The notes under the pieces: generated by a model
Database searches by the model: none
The model's input: the letters and a program-made list of their open reading frames with translations, nothing else
Told to the model about the DNA's origin: nothing
Assembly (NCBI RefSeq): GCF_006065315.1
Contig: NZ_CP040749.1
Location: 2,990,501-3,054,500 of the forward strand
Origin: Aureibaculum algae
Lineage (GTDB): Bacteria; Bacteroidota; Bacteroidia; Flavobacteriales; Flavobacteriaceae
DNA: 64,000 nucleotides
Reading direction: 5' to 3'
Shown: piece after piece, positions 28,472-37,392 of the stretch
How positions within the stretch are numbered: the first letter of the stretch is position 1
Layout: each line of letters begins with the position of its first letter
Program-made: the position numbers and the translations under genes

Positions 28472-29680
28472 ATGGATAGAAAATTATTATTATCGCTTGC
28501 TAAAAAATACGATACACCTTTATATGTTTACGATGCTGACAAAATCATTTCGCAATATGAGCGTATGACTAAAGCCTTTTCAGGAGTTAAAAATCTGAAA
28601 ATAAATTATGCTGTTAAAGCTCTTTCTAACATTAACGTATTAAAAGTTTTTAAGCAATTAGATTCTGGAATTGACACCGTTTCTGTTCAAGAAGTCCAAT
28701 TAGGTTTGAAAGCTGGTTTTGCACCAGAAGATATTATTTTTACACCTAATGGCGTTTCTTTAGAAGAAATTGAACAAGCAAAAGATTTAGGAGTTCATAT
28801 TAACATCGATAATATTTCTATTTTAGAGCAATTTGGACAAAAATATCCAGAAACACCTGTTTGTATCCGTATCAATCCACATGTTATGGCAGGTGGGAAT
28901 TCAAAAATTTCTGTAGGTCATATCGATTCTAAATTTGGTATTTCTGTACATCAATTACCGTTAATTCTTCGTGTGGTAGAAAATACGGGTATGCGAATTA
29001 ATGGAATACATATGCACACCGGCTCTGACATTTATGATGTAGATGCCTTTTTAAGAGCAACTGAAATTCTTTTTACTGCGGCTGAATCATTTCAAGACTT
29101 AGAATCTATTGATTTCGGAAGTGGTTTTAAAGTTCCTTATAAAGAAAACGACATCTCTACAGATATAGAAGAGTTAGGTAAAAAACTCAGTAAACGTTTT
29201 AATGAGTTTTGTAAAAGTTATGGTAGAGAGCTAACGATTATGTTTGAACCTGGTAAATTTTTAGTAAGTGAAGCAGGTAAACTATTAGTTCATGTAAATG
29301 TTGTAAAACAAACTACTTCAACTGTTTTTGCAGGTGTAGATAGCGGATTGAATCACTTGATAAGACCGATGTTTTATGATTCTTATCATCAAATAGAAAA
29401 CATTTCTAACCCAAAAGGAAAAGAACGTTTTTATACGGTTGTTGGTTACATCTGTGAGACCGATACCTTAGGTGCCAACCGAAGAATAACTGAAATAACT
29501 GAAGGGGATATTTTGAGTTTTAGTAATGCCGGAGCATATTGTTTTTCAATGGCTTCCAATTATAATTCTCGTTATAGACCTGCAGAAGTTTTAGTGAAAG
29601 ATGGTAAAGATTATCTAATACGTGAACGAGAAACAATTCAAGATTTACTGAAAGGACAAAATTTAGATTTGAATTTTTAG
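28472..29680 (+). CDS. lysA: Diaminopimelate decarboxylase
   Basis: 402 residues. PLP-dependent decarboxylation of meso-diaminopimelate to lysine, the last lysine step. PLP lysine K49 in INYAVKALSN; HMHTGSDI and SIDFGSGFKVPY bind cofactor; FEPGKFLVSEAG, CETDTLG (the catalytic Cys) and NAGAYCFSMASNYNSR form the active site. A terminator follows the gene. TAATTTTG at 28396-28403 may be its -7 element. It lies only 3.2 kb from thrAB, the other aspartate-family unit. Confidence 0.95.
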   Translation: MDRKLLLSLAKKYDTPLYVYDADKIISQYERMTKAFSGVKNLKINYAVKALSNINVLKVFKQLDSGIDTVSVQEVQLGLKAGFAPEDIIFTPNGVSLEEIEQAKDLGVHINIDNISILEQFGQKYPETPVCIRINPHVMAGGNSKISVGHIDSKFGISVHQLPLILRVVENTGMRINGIHMHTGSDIYDVDAFLRATEILFTAAESFQDLESIDFGSGFKVPYKENDISTDIEELGKKLSKRFNEFCKSYGRELTIMFEPGKFLVSEAGKLLVHVNVVKQTTSTVFAGVDSGLNHLIRPMFYDSYHQIENISNPKGKERFYTVVGYICETDTLGANRRITEITEGDILSFSNAGAYCFSMASNYNSRYRPAEVLVKDGKDYLIRERETIQDLLKGQNLDLNF

Positions 29681-29707
29681 ATTCAAAATATTTACTTAAT
29701 ACTACAT

Positions 29708-29748
29708 AAATAACCCCGAAATGAATTCAAGTCCTTTCAGGGTTATTT
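29708..29748 (+). terminator. Terminator after lysA
   Basis: Arms AAATAACCCCGAAA (29708-29721) and TTTCAGGGTTATTT (29735-29748) with one mismatch and a 13-base loop, starting 28 bases after the lysA stop. Confidence 0.7.
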
Positions 29749-29824
29749 AATTTAGAACCATTCTAAGATACTAGGTATTATTGTTGTTACCTATTTCGTT
29801 TACAAACTCATCACAAATTCAGAT

Positions 29825-30391
29825 ATGAAAAAATTTATAGTTGCCACGGTCTTGGTTTTACTTTCTTATAGTGCAACATCACAAAATGCTTCTGTTGAAG
29901 ATCATGTTTTTGGTGTACAAACAGGGTTTTTAGGTCTCTATTTTCATGGGGAAACGAAGCTATCAGATAAATTTGCCTTAAGAGGCGAATTAGGGCTAGA
30001 TTTTGGATTTTGGGAAAGAGGAATATATCAGGATAATCGAGGATTTCTATTAACCCCCGTAATTGTTATAGAACCAAGATTTTACTATAACTTAGAAAAG
30101 CGTGTTAAAAAGTCAAAAAGAATTGACGGTAATAGTGGTAATTTCATTTCCATAAAAACGAGTTTCAATCCTGATATATTTACTATATCAAGCGACCAAA
30201 ATGTATCTATTATTCCAACGCTACAAATAGTCCCAACATGGGGAATTCGAAGAAATATAGGAAAACATTTTAACTATGAAACTGGGCTTGGAATTGGATA
30301 TTACAAAGAGTTTTATAAACAAAATGGATATTCTAGTAATGAAAGCGGTACAGCCATTAATTTACATTTACGAATTGGGTATCGCTTTTAA
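29825..30391 (+). CDS. Small outer-membrane beta-barrel protein
   Basis: 188 residues, signal peptide ending about residue 20 (SATSQN), then alternating hydrophobic strands and a C-terminal aromatic YRF, as in OmpA/OmpW-like eight-stranded barrels (porin family of Bacteroidota). WGIRRNIGKHFNYETGLGIGYYKEF is a typical strand pair. A polar loop (KKSKRIDGNSGN) precedes a long strand. The role is unknown; it lies alone between two hairpins and a convergent VOC gene. Confidence 0.8.
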   Translation: MKKFIVATVLVLLSYSATSQNASVEDHVFGVQTGFLGLYFHGETKLSDKFALRGELGLDFGFWERGIYQDNRGFLLTPVIVIEPRFYYNLEKRVKKSKRIDGNSGNFISIKTSFNPDIFTISSDQNVSIIPTLQIVPTWGIRRNIGKHFNYETGLGIGYYKEFYKQNGYSSNESGTAINLHLRIGYRF

Positions 30392-30445
30392 GAATACTTA
30401 GATTTCAACCTTAAAAGGGGTTTAAAACATTTTCGAAGTTATGAA

Positions 30446-30817
30446 TTAAACATGTTGGTCAATAAGAATCTGATTACCATCAGGGTCTGTTAACATCATA
30501 CTGGCAGGTCCAGTTGTTGTTTCATCTGCTTTCCTATCCAATTTAACTTTATTATTCTTTAGGCTTTTCTGAATTGTTCTAACATCATCAAAAGATTCTA
30601 ATTTTTTTGCATTTTCATCCCATCCAGGATTAAAAGTTAAAATATTGTCCTCAAGCATTCCTTCAAATAACCCTATTAAAGAATTTCCATTCTTCATAAT
30701 GAGATACTTACTTTCTATAGAACCTGCAAAAATTGTAAATCCCAATTTTTTGTAAAATTCTACTGAGACATTAATATCTTTTACATTTAAACTTATTGAA
30801 AATGCTCCTAATTTCAT
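30446..30817 (-). CDS. VOC-family (glyoxalase-like) protein
   Basis: 123 residues, one vicinal-oxygen-chelate domain: INVSVEFYKKLGF at the N-terminus and TGPASMMLTDPDGNQILIDQ with the C-terminal metal-site strand. The glyoxalase I ligand set is not fully evident, so the reaction is unknown. It starts 38 bases after the upstream aminopeptidase gene on the same strand and could be co-transcribed with it. Confidence 0.88.
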   Translation of the reverse strand: MKLGAFSISLNVKDINVSVEFYKKLGFTIFAGSIESKYLIMKNGNSLIGLFEGMLEDNILTFNPGWDENAKKLESFDDVRTIQKSLKNNKVKLDRKADETTTGPASMMLTDPDGNQILIDQHV

Positions 30818-30855
30818 AATTGATGATTTTAAATTATTATCAATAGCTATTTACG

Positions 30856-32493
30856 TTAATCATCTAACTTTGGTAAATTAAAACTGTTTAATACACTCGT
30901 TTCTTTCATTAACTTTTCAATTTCATCTGCTTTTCTTGGTGCAGCGGCTGACAAATTTACAGGGCCCTTTTCAGTCACTAAAATATCATCTTCGATGCGA
31001 ACGGCAATACCCCACCATTTTTTATCACATGGGCTATTTTCAGGAATATAGATTCCCGGTTCAACGGTCACTACCATATCTAATTTAAATTCACCTTGAC
31101 TACCCGCATCGTGTACGTCTAAACCAATATGATGGGATGAGCCATGTGGATAATAATTATGTTTCTCATCGATGGTTTTAATAATGCCTAATTTCAACAA
31201 ACCTGCATTCACTATTTTTCGTGTAGCTTCATGAGATGCTGCAAAAGTACTTCCAGTTTTTACCAAAGCGATACCCGCTTCTTGGGCATCATAAACAATA
31301 TCATAAATGGCTCTTTGTTCCGTTGAAAACTTACCATTTGCTGGAATGGTTCTAGTTACATCGGCTGTATAGCCTCTGTATTCTGCTCCTAAATCCATCA
31401 ATACCAAATCATTACCTACTTTTGTTTTGCTATTCTCTATATAATGTAGAATACAGCCATTATGACCACCTCCAACAATAGATGGATACCCTTCGTACTC
31501 TGCACCATACTTTTTATATACAAATTCATGTACTCCTTGAATTTCAGCTTCCGACATATTAGGGTGCATTGCCTTCATAATTTCTCTTTGTCCTATAGCT
31601 GATATTTCAACCGCTTTTTTTAACAACTTCATTTCTTCGGGTTGCTTTTTTTCTCGTAAGTCTCCCATAAAATCATTTAAACTACTGATATCAATATTCG
31701 TTTTAGGTGGAGCTTCTAATTTTAAGCTTATTTTTTGTTTAAATTCATTTCTGAGCTCATCATTCGCCGCATTATGATATCCATTGATCAATTCATCTTC
31801 CTTTAATTCTGGATAATAATCCATATACCGACCTAAATCTTGAGCCACATTTGCACTATTTTCTATTCCCGTTGCTTTTATTACTTCATATATTCTGTCG
31901 GTTGTAGGATTTGACAATAAACTTTTATCATATTTTGCCTTTTCTTTAAACTGTTGTACTAAATCATATAAATCGGCCTTATTTTTACCTGAATCTCTAT
32001 AATCATCATTAAAATCAACAATTAATACTTTACTGAATTTTTCAAAATCATAGGTTGCAGTACTAAACTCACTTCCGTTAAACACTTTATTAAACCCTAA
32101 CTGTTCTTTAACACCAGTTACGCCCAACCTTTTACCTGTCCACTGTTCTGCTCTAGGATCTTTTTCTTGTACATAAATTGCTTCGTTATATGTAGTATCT
32201 CCATCCGTCTGATTTTCTGAAAAAATCAATAAAACAGCATGAGGTTCTTTATAACCAGTTAAATAATAGAAATTGGGATCTTGATGATATATATACTCTA
32301 CATCATTTGCTCTATTGCGAACAGGGTTCGCAAATAATACGGCAACACTGTTTTTTGGCATTTTTTGTCGTAAAGCAGCTCTTCTTTCTTTATGAAATTC
32401 TTTAGACAAGTAATCAGTTGGTAATTGATCATCTTGGCCAAAACTGAATTGAAAAATAAGTAACGCAAACAAACAAGTTAGGAGGGATTTCAT
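30856..32493 (-). CDS. Xaa-Pro aminopeptidase-like M24 peptidase, secreted
   Basis: 545 residues from the ATG at 32493. Signal peptide MKSLLTCLFALLIFQFSFGQ, an N-terminal aminopeptidase P domain (about 25-190) and an M24 creatinase-fold domain with the dinuclear metal ligands DLGAEYRGYTADVTRT (two Asp), HGSSHHIGLDVHD (His), TVEPGIYIPE and RIEDDILVTE (two Glu). It should release N-terminal residues before proline in the periplasm. An upstream TTG at 32520 would lie inside the -7 promoter element, so I reject it. A promoter TTTC-N19-TACTTTTG supports the ATG start. Confidence 0.9.
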   Translation of the reverse strand: MKSLLTCLFALLIFQFSFGQDDQLPTDYLSKEFHKERRAALRQKMPKNSVAVLFANPVRNRANDVEYIYHQDPNFYYLTGYKEPHAVLLIFSENQTDGDTTYNEAIYVQEKDPRAEQWTGKRLGVTGVKEQLGFNKVFNGSEFSTATYDFEKFSKVLIVDFNDDYRDSGKNKADLYDLVQQFKEKAKYDKSLLSNPTTDRIYEVIKATGIENSANVAQDLGRYMDYYPELKEDELINGYHNAANDELRNEFKQKISLKLEAPPKTNIDISSLNDFMGDLREKKQPEEMKLLKKAVEISAIGQREIMKAMHPNMSEAEIQGVHEFVYKKYGAEYEGYPSIVGGGHNGCILHYIENSKTKVGNDLVLMDLGAEYRGYTADVTRTIPANGKFSTEQRAIYDIVYDAQEAGIALVKTGSTFAASHEATRKIVNAGLLKLGIIKTIDEKHNYYPHGSSHHIGLDVHDAGSQGEFKLDMVVTVEPGIYIPENSPCDKKWWGIAVRIEDDILVTEKGPVNLSAAAPRKADEIEKLMKETSVLNSFNLPKLDD

Positions 32494-32517
32494 TATATGT
32501 AATAATTGGTTATAAAT

Positions 32518-32548
32518 CAAAAGTACAATTATATTCCTTTCAATGAAA
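32518..32548 (-). promoter_or_regulatory. Promoter of the M24 peptidase gene
   Basis: TTTC (32548-32545), 19-base spacer, TACTTTTG (32525-32518), a near match to the Bacteroidota consensus (TTTG to TTTC). It places the transcript start about 20 bases before the ATG at 32493. Confidence 0.6.
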
Positions 32549-32631
32549 GTCTTAAATTATAATTATTTGAAAAAAAAAAATACTGATTCATCAATAATTA
32601 ATAAAAAACATAATAAAACATTAAACATAGA

Positions 32632-32661
32632 TTGTTATTAAAACAATAACTAGTACATTTG
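32632..32661 (+). promoter_or_regulatory. thr operon promoter
   Basis: TTG at 32632-32634, exactly 19 bases, then TACATTTG at 32654-32661: an exact match to the consensus. The transcript would start close to 32666, at or next to the GTG of the leader frame. The full 315-base thrA upstream region holds this promoter, the leader frame and a weak hairpin. Confidence 0.75.
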
Positions 32662-32665
32662 AAGT

Positions 32666-32758
32666 GTGCAATTAAGAACATTACATACCAACACAACTAC
32701 TCGCATAAAAAGTACGATTTTTAATGCATTTACTTCAGTTTTCACCCTTTGGGGTTAA
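32666..32758 (+). CDS. thrL: Threonine-rich leader peptide upstream of thrA
   Basis: Reading frame of 30 codons from a GTG with eight Thr and two Ile, including RTLHTNTTTRIKSTI (residues 4-18), ending at TLWG and a TAA. Ahead of a fused aspartokinase-homoserine dehydrogenase such a run of Thr and Ile codons is what attenuation requires, since Thr and Ile derive from this pathway. The start codon is uncertain: GTG is the only recognised start in the frame before the Thr run, and it would lie almost at the transcript's first base, so translation might be leaderless. The upstream frame is closed by TGA at 32660. Confidence 0.62.
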   Translation: MQLRTLHTNTTTRIKSTIFNAFTSVFTLWG

Positions 32759-32775
32759 TCATTCTTACACATCCG

Positions 32776-32808
32776 TTTTATTTGGTCTATTAAGGAATAA
32801 CCATAAAA
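32776..32808 (+). other. Bulged hairpin between thr leader and thrA
   Basis: Arms TTTTA-tt-TGGT-c-TATT and AATA-ACCA-TAAAA with an AAGG loop: 13 pairs with two bulges on the left. The downstream bases are A/T-rich but not a clean T-run. It might be a weak attenuator or a structure near the thrA start (27 bases away). It may also be chance in AT-rich DNA. Confidence 0.3.
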
Positions 32809-32835
32809 TAATTATTTATCAGTAATCCACTATTT

Positions 32836-35280
32836 ATGAAAGTTTTAAAATTTGGAGGAACATCAGTAGGTTCATCAAAAAATATTAATAAAATAATTGA
32901 AATTGTAAAAGCTAACGAAGAAGAAAAACAAATTATTGTTGTTTCTGCATTTGCAAAAGTCACCAATTTATTGCTAGAAGCTGCTCAGCTTGCATCTATC
33001 AAAAAAACAGCATACACCTCTGTTATTGAAGATATTAAAACAATACACAATCAGATAATTTCAGATTTATTTACAGAAAAGGATAAAAATGAAGTTTTAA
33101 AATTTGTAAATCAAAAACTTGCTGATCTTAAATCTATATTAGATAGTATTTCATTAATAAGCGAACTTTCCGCAAAAAGCGAAGCTAATATAGTTAGTCA
33201 TGGTGAACTATTATCCTCATTTGTAATAGCAAAAGCATTACAAGTGAATCATATTGATGCGGAGCGAAAAGATACTAGAGAACTGATTTTAACCAATACT
33301 AATTATACAAATGCTTCAGTAAATTTTGAAGTTTCGAATCGTCAAATTCAAGATTATTTTAAATCAAATAAAGCGAAAGTTACTGTTTTACCTGGGTTTA
33401 TTTCTTCTGCTGAAAATGGAGACACCACAGTACTAGGTCGTGGTGGTTCTGATTACACTGCCGCTATTGTAGCTTCAGCACTTGATGCAGATGTATTAGA
33501 AATATGGACTGATGTAAGTGGAATGTTTACAGCTAACCCTAATGTTGTTCCTCAGGCCATGCCAATAGAGCAAATTTCTTATGAAGAAGCAATGGAATTA
33601 TCGCATTTTGGAGCCAAAGTTATATACCCTCCAACGATTCATCCGGTATTAAAAAAGGAAATACCTATTCTTATAAAAAACACCTTAAAACCAGAAGACG
33701 CAGGTACGCTTATCACAAAAACTAGTAAAGACAAAAAAAATCCTGTGAAAGGAATTAGTCATATAGATGATGTAACATTAATTACTTTAGAAGGATCTGG
33801 AATGGTAGGTATTCCGGGATTTTCAAAACGATTATTTGAAACATTGGCTACTGAAAAAATCAATGTGAAATTAATTACGCAAGCATCATCTGAGCATTCT
33901 ATTTGTATCGGTATTGATGACAGTAATGCTAATTTGGCCAAAATTGCTATTGATAGCACTTTTGAATTCGAAATATTAAAAAATAAAATTAAACCCTTAC
34001 AGATAGAAAAAAACTTATCTATTATAGCTATTGTTGGCGATCATATGAAAAGTCACCAAGGTATTAGCGGAAAGATGTTTGGTACTTTAGGTAAGAATAA
34101 TGTGAACATAAGAGCCATTGCTCAAGGTGCTTCTGAAAAAAATATTTCTGCTGTAATTGCAGCCAAGGATGTTAAAAAAGGAATCAATAGCCTGCATGAA
34201 AGTTTCTTTAAAAACAATAACAAGCAACTTAATTTATTTATTACTGGTGTTGGTAATGTTGGTGCTAAACTGATTGAGCAAATAGAACAGCAACATGAAT
34301 TTTTGTTAAATAATTTAAACATTAATATCAGGATTGTTGGTTTGTCAAATTCAAGACAAATGATCTTTGACGATGAAGGAATAGACCTATCTTCATGGAA
34401 AGAGCAGATAAAAAAAGGGGTACCAGCTTCGTTAGATAGTTTTCTTGAACAGGTAAAAGCTTTGAACCTTAGAAATAGCGTTTTTGTAGATATTACAGCA
34501 AATGCAAAAGTAGCTGATATGTATGCCAAGTATTTAAAAAACAGTACAGCTGTTGTTGCCTGTAATAAAATTGCGAGTTCTGCTACTTATAAAAAATACA
34601 AAGAACTTAAAGAATTATCACGATCATATGACGTACCTTATCTATTTGAAACGAATGTTGGTGCAGGTTTACCGATTATAGATACCTTAAATAATTTAAT
34701 TACTTCAGGAGATCAAGTACATAAAATTCAAGCCGTTTTATCTGGAAGTTTAAATTTCATTTTTAATAATTTCACCACTGAAACTGAATTTTATGATGTG
34801 GTTAAACAAGCACAGCTAGAAGGCTATACAGAACCTGACCCTAGAATTGATTTAAGTGGTGTTGATGTTGCTCGAAAAATACTCATTTTAGCAAGAGAAA
34901 GCGGTATTAAAATCAACTTAGAAGATATTGAAAATGATTCATTCCTTACGGAGAATAATCACAAAGCAGATAGTGTTGATGACTTTTACAATTCATTAAA
35001 AACTGATGCTGATCATTTTAAAGAGTTATTAAAATCAGCGAACAGTAACAATTGTCAATTAAAGTATGTAGCTGAGCTTATTAACGGTAAGGCTAAAGTA
35101 GGTTTAAAGGAAATACCAGTAGGACATCCTTTTTACAATTTGGAAGGCAAGGACAATATCGTAATGTTTTATACAAAAAGATATCCAGAACAACCTATGA
35201 TTATTAAAGGTGCTGGTGCTGGTGCAGACGTTACAGCTTCAGGACTTTTTGCAGATATTATTAAAATTGCAAATAATTAA
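32836..35280 (+). CDS. thrA: Bifunctional aspartokinase / homoserine dehydrogenase I
   Basis: 814 residues. Aspartokinase part (1 to about 300) with MKVLKFGGTSVGSSKNI and LGRGGSDYTAAIVASAL; two ACT regulatory domains (about 310-455) with LEGSGMVGIPGFS; homoserine dehydrogenase (about 465-814) with nucleotide loop FITGVGNVGAKLIEQ, NKIASS, the catalytic YLFETNVGAGLPII, and SGSLNFIFNNF. It makes aspartyl phosphate and later reduces aspartate semialdehyde to homoserine. The fusion is normal for this phylum. It is followed by thrB after 2 bases and preceded by the leader. Confidence 0.96.
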   Translation: MKVLKFGGTSVGSSKNINKIIEIVKANEEEKQIIVVSAFAKVTNLLLEAAQLASIKKTAYTSVIEDIKTIHNQIISDLFTEKDKNEVLKFVNQKLADLKSILDSISLISELSAKSEANIVSHGELLSSFVIAKALQVNHIDAERKDTRELILTNTNYTNASVNFEVSNRQIQDYFKSNKAKVTVLPGFISSAENGDTTVLGRGGSDYTAAIVASALDADVLEIWTDVSGMFTANPNVVPQAMPIEQISYEEAMELSHFGAKVIYPPTIHPVLKKEIPILIKNTLKPEDAGTLITKTSKDKKNPVKGISHIDDVTLITLEGSGMVGIPGFSKRLFETLATEKINVKLITQASSEHSICIGIDDSNANLAKIAIDSTFEFEILKNKIKPLQIEKNLSIIAIVGDHMKSHQGISGKMFGTLGKNNVNIRAIAQGASEKNISAVIAAKDVKKGINSLHESFFKNNNKQLNLFITGVGNVGAKLIEQIEQQHEFLLNNLNINIRIVGLSNSRQMIFDDEGIDLSSWKEQIKKGVPASLDSFLEQVKALNLRNSVFVDITANAKVADMYAKYLKNSTAVVACNKIASSATYKKYKELKELSRSYDVPYLFETNVGAGLPIIDTLNNLITSGDQVHKIQAVLSGSLNFIFNNFTTETEFYDVVKQAQLEGYTEPDPRIDLSGVDVARKILILARESGIKINLEDIENDSFLTENNHKADSVDDFYNSLKTDADHFKELLKSANSNNCQLKYVAELINGKAKVGLKEIPVGHPFYNLEGKDNIVMFYTKRYPEQPMIIKGAGAGADVTASGLFADIIKIANN

Positions 35281-35282
35281 TT

Positions 35283-36209
35283 ATGAACTCAATCAAAATA
35301 TTTGCTCCCGCAACCGTCGCAAATGTGTCCTGTGGATTTGATGCCTTAGGATTTGCAATAAATGCTGTTGGTGATGAAATGATCTTTACAAAAACGGTCG
35401 ATAAAGGGGTTACAATAAGTAAAATTGAAGGAGCTGAATTAACTTTTGACAGTCGCAAAAATGCGGCTAGTGTGGTTGCTTGGGCAATGATAGATGAAGC
35501 CAAACCTGATTTCGGAATAGATATGCAACTATTCAAAAAAGTTAAACCAGGTAGCGGTTTGGGTAGTAGTGCTTCAAGCTCAGCTGGTGCTGCTTTTGGG
35601 GTGAACCAATTATTAGGAAAACCATTTTCTAATTTAGAACTTACTGAATTTGCCCGATTAGGAGAAAAAGCAGCTTGTGGATCACCTATAGCAGATAATG
35701 TTGCCGCTGCTATTTATGGTGGCTTTATATTGGTGAAAAGCTATGAACCGTTAGAAATTGTTAAACTACCAGTACCGAAAGAATTGTGGGTCACAGTAAT
35801 TCATCCACAAATAGAAATTAAAACCGAAGATGCTCGTAATGCCATACATCCAACTGTTACCGTTGCTAATGCTGTAAAGCAAAGTGCAAACTTAGCAGGT
35901 TTAATTAGCGGACTGTACACGGATGATTATGAGTTGATTAGTCGCTCGTTAGAAGATGTAATTGCAGAACCATTTCGCAAAAAATTAATCCCTCATTTTG
36001 ATGCTATAAAAACAGAAGGCTTAAAAGCAGGAGCTTTAGGTGTTGGAATTTCTGGGTCTGGCCCTACCATTTTTGCTTTATCTAAAGGAGAAAAAATTGC
36101 AGAAAAAGTAGCCGAAACTATGCGGAACATATATCAAAACACCGCTATCGATTTTAACATTCACGTTTCAAAAGTGAATTTAAGCGGCGTTGATATCATC
36201 AATAATTGA
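35283..36209 (+). CDS. thrB: Homoserine kinase
   Basis: 308 residues, GHMP kinase that phosphorylates homoserine. ATP-binding motif PGSGLGSSASSSAG and the C-terminal GVGISGSGPTIFAL glycine motif are present; IFAPATVANVSCGFDALGF is the N-terminal motif. It starts 2 bases after thrA. ThrC, which usually follows, is absent; the next gene faces it with 4 bases between the stops. Confidence 0.96.
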   Translation: MNSIKIFAPATVANVSCGFDALGFAINAVGDEMIFTKTVDKGVTISKIEGAELTFDSRKNAASVVAWAMIDEAKPDFGIDMQLFKKVKPGSGLGSSASSSAGAAFGVNQLLGKPFSNLELTEFARLGEKAACGSPIADNVAAAIYGGFILVKSYEPLEIVKLPVPKELWVTVIHPQIEIKTEDARNAIHPTVTVANAVKQSANLAGLISGLYTDDYELISRSLEDVIAEPFRKKLIPHFDAIKTEGLKAGALGVGISGSGPTIFALSKGEKIAEKVAETMRNIYQNTAIDFNIHVSKVNLSGVDIINN

Positions 36210-36213
36210 TCTT

Positions 36214-36969
36214 TTATTCCAACCAATCTTTAAAATCTCGGACACGTTCTCTACTTACGATAATATCTTGATGCTGGTATGTGTTCAATTTAATTTGAAG
36301 GCGTGAATTAGTGTACGATATTATATCTTTAATCGCATTTACATTTACATAGAACTTACGACTGGTTCTAAAAAAGGTTTGCGGTTCTAACTCTTGTTCT
36401 AATTGATCTAAGGTTAAATCTATTAAATAATCTCTACCTTCCGTGGTATGGATATAAGTTCCTTTATTCTCGCTATAAAAACATTCAATAGTATCAATAG
36501 AAACCATTTTTAAATGTTGTCCAACCTTGATTGTAAAACGCTTTTTGTATTCACGTTCTAAGGGGTTAACCAATAATTTTTTTATATCATCAAAGTCAAT
36601 AGCCACTTTTTGTTTTGTGGGGATTCGTTCTTTAAATTTTGTGTAGGCATTTTCCAAATCGTCCGTATCAATTGGCTTTAACAAATAGTCAATACTATTC
36701 AATTTAAAAGCTTGCAATGCATATTCATCATAGGCAGTGGTAAAAATAATAGCACTATTAATATCTATGTTTTCAAATATTTCAAACGACAAACCATCAG
36801 ACAATTGAATATCTAAGAAAATAAGATCAGGATGTTCATTTTCATTAAACCATGTTAACGATTCTTCTACTGAATGTAACATAGCCATGGCTGTGACACC
36901 AATTTTTTGTAACATTCTATCTAATCTTCTTGCGGCTGGTTTCTCGTCTTCTATTATAATTACATTCAT
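36214..36969 (-). CDS. LytTR-family response regulator (second system)
   Basis: 251 residues. Receiver with IIIEDEKPA, phosphoacceptor D53 in LIFLDIQLSDG and the LLKPID lysine, then a LytTR domain (about 145-250) with FFRTSRKFYVNVNAIKDI and a C-terminal VSRERVRDFKDWL. It is the last gene of a minus-strand unit that begins with a LytS-type kinase and includes three 2TM proteins, so its partner kinase is at 38073-39401. Targets unknown. Confidence 0.93.
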   Translation of the reverse strand: MNVIIIEDEKPAARRLDRMLQKIGVTAMAMLHSVEESLTWFNENEHPDLIFLDIQLSDGLSFEIFENIDINSAIIFTTAYDEYALQAFKLNSIDYLLKPIDTDDLENAYTKFKERIPTKQKVAIDFDDIKKLLVNPLEREYKKRFTIKVGQHLKMVSIDTIECFYSENKGTYIHTTEGRDYLIDLTLDQLEQELEPQTFFRTSRKFYVNVNAIKDIISYTNSRLQIKLNTYQHQDIIVSRERVRDFKDWLE

Positions 36970-37023
36970 AAAAATTTAATAAGGAATTGTTGGTTGATTT
37001 TATAGTTTTATTAAGTTACATTC

Positions 37024-37359
37024 TTACTTATATTTTCGAATTTGTCTTTCATCTTCTTCCATAATTTTTTTTATTTTCCCTTCTTCCCAATTTTTACCTA
37101 AAATTAAAGGATAACCAAAAACATTCATTCCGTGAAAAAAGATTCCTATTCCCCAAAAAAACCATACTGAGAATGTGTCAAAATTCCAAATAGCTTCATT
37201 TAAAGATTCTCCATTATAGTAGTTTCTAATCACTTTATTCACCGTTAAAAATAAATTTACCAACATATAAATTGCAAAATGCCAATAAAATCCTTTCAAT
37301 TCTTTAACGCGTTGTTTTGCTTGTCTATATTTTCTATTATTTCTGTGTTCTGATTCCAT
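37024..37359 (-). CDS. 2TM-domain protein
   Basis: 111 residues. Basic N-terminal segment KYRQAKQRVKELKGFYWH, two predicted membrane helices (about 28-48 and 70-90), and a C-terminal LGKNWEEGKIKKIMEEDE. This is the 2TM architecture: helix-helix with a charged cytoplasmic tail carrying G-K-x-W-E. It is one of three free-standing copies between a LytS-type kinase and its regulator. Function unknown; a membrane partner of the kinase is plausible. Confidence 0.85.
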   Translation of the reverse strand: MESEHRNNRKYRQAKQRVKELKGFYWHFAIYMLVNLFLTVNKVIRNYYNGESLNEAIWNFDTFSVWFFWGIGIFFHGMNVFGYPLILGKNWEEGKIKKIMEEDERQIRKYK

Positions 37360-37392
37360 AATTATATTATTTTAAAGAAAATGATGTGCTGA

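Noticed and set aside
32494-32520. TTG start of the M24 peptidase
   Set aside because: It overlaps the -7 element TACTTTTG and spoils the signal peptide.
32560-32660. Terminator from the small inverted repeat GTTATT/AATAAC at 32634-32650
   Set aside because: It falls in the spacer of the thr promoter and has no T-run; most likely chance in AT-rich DNA.
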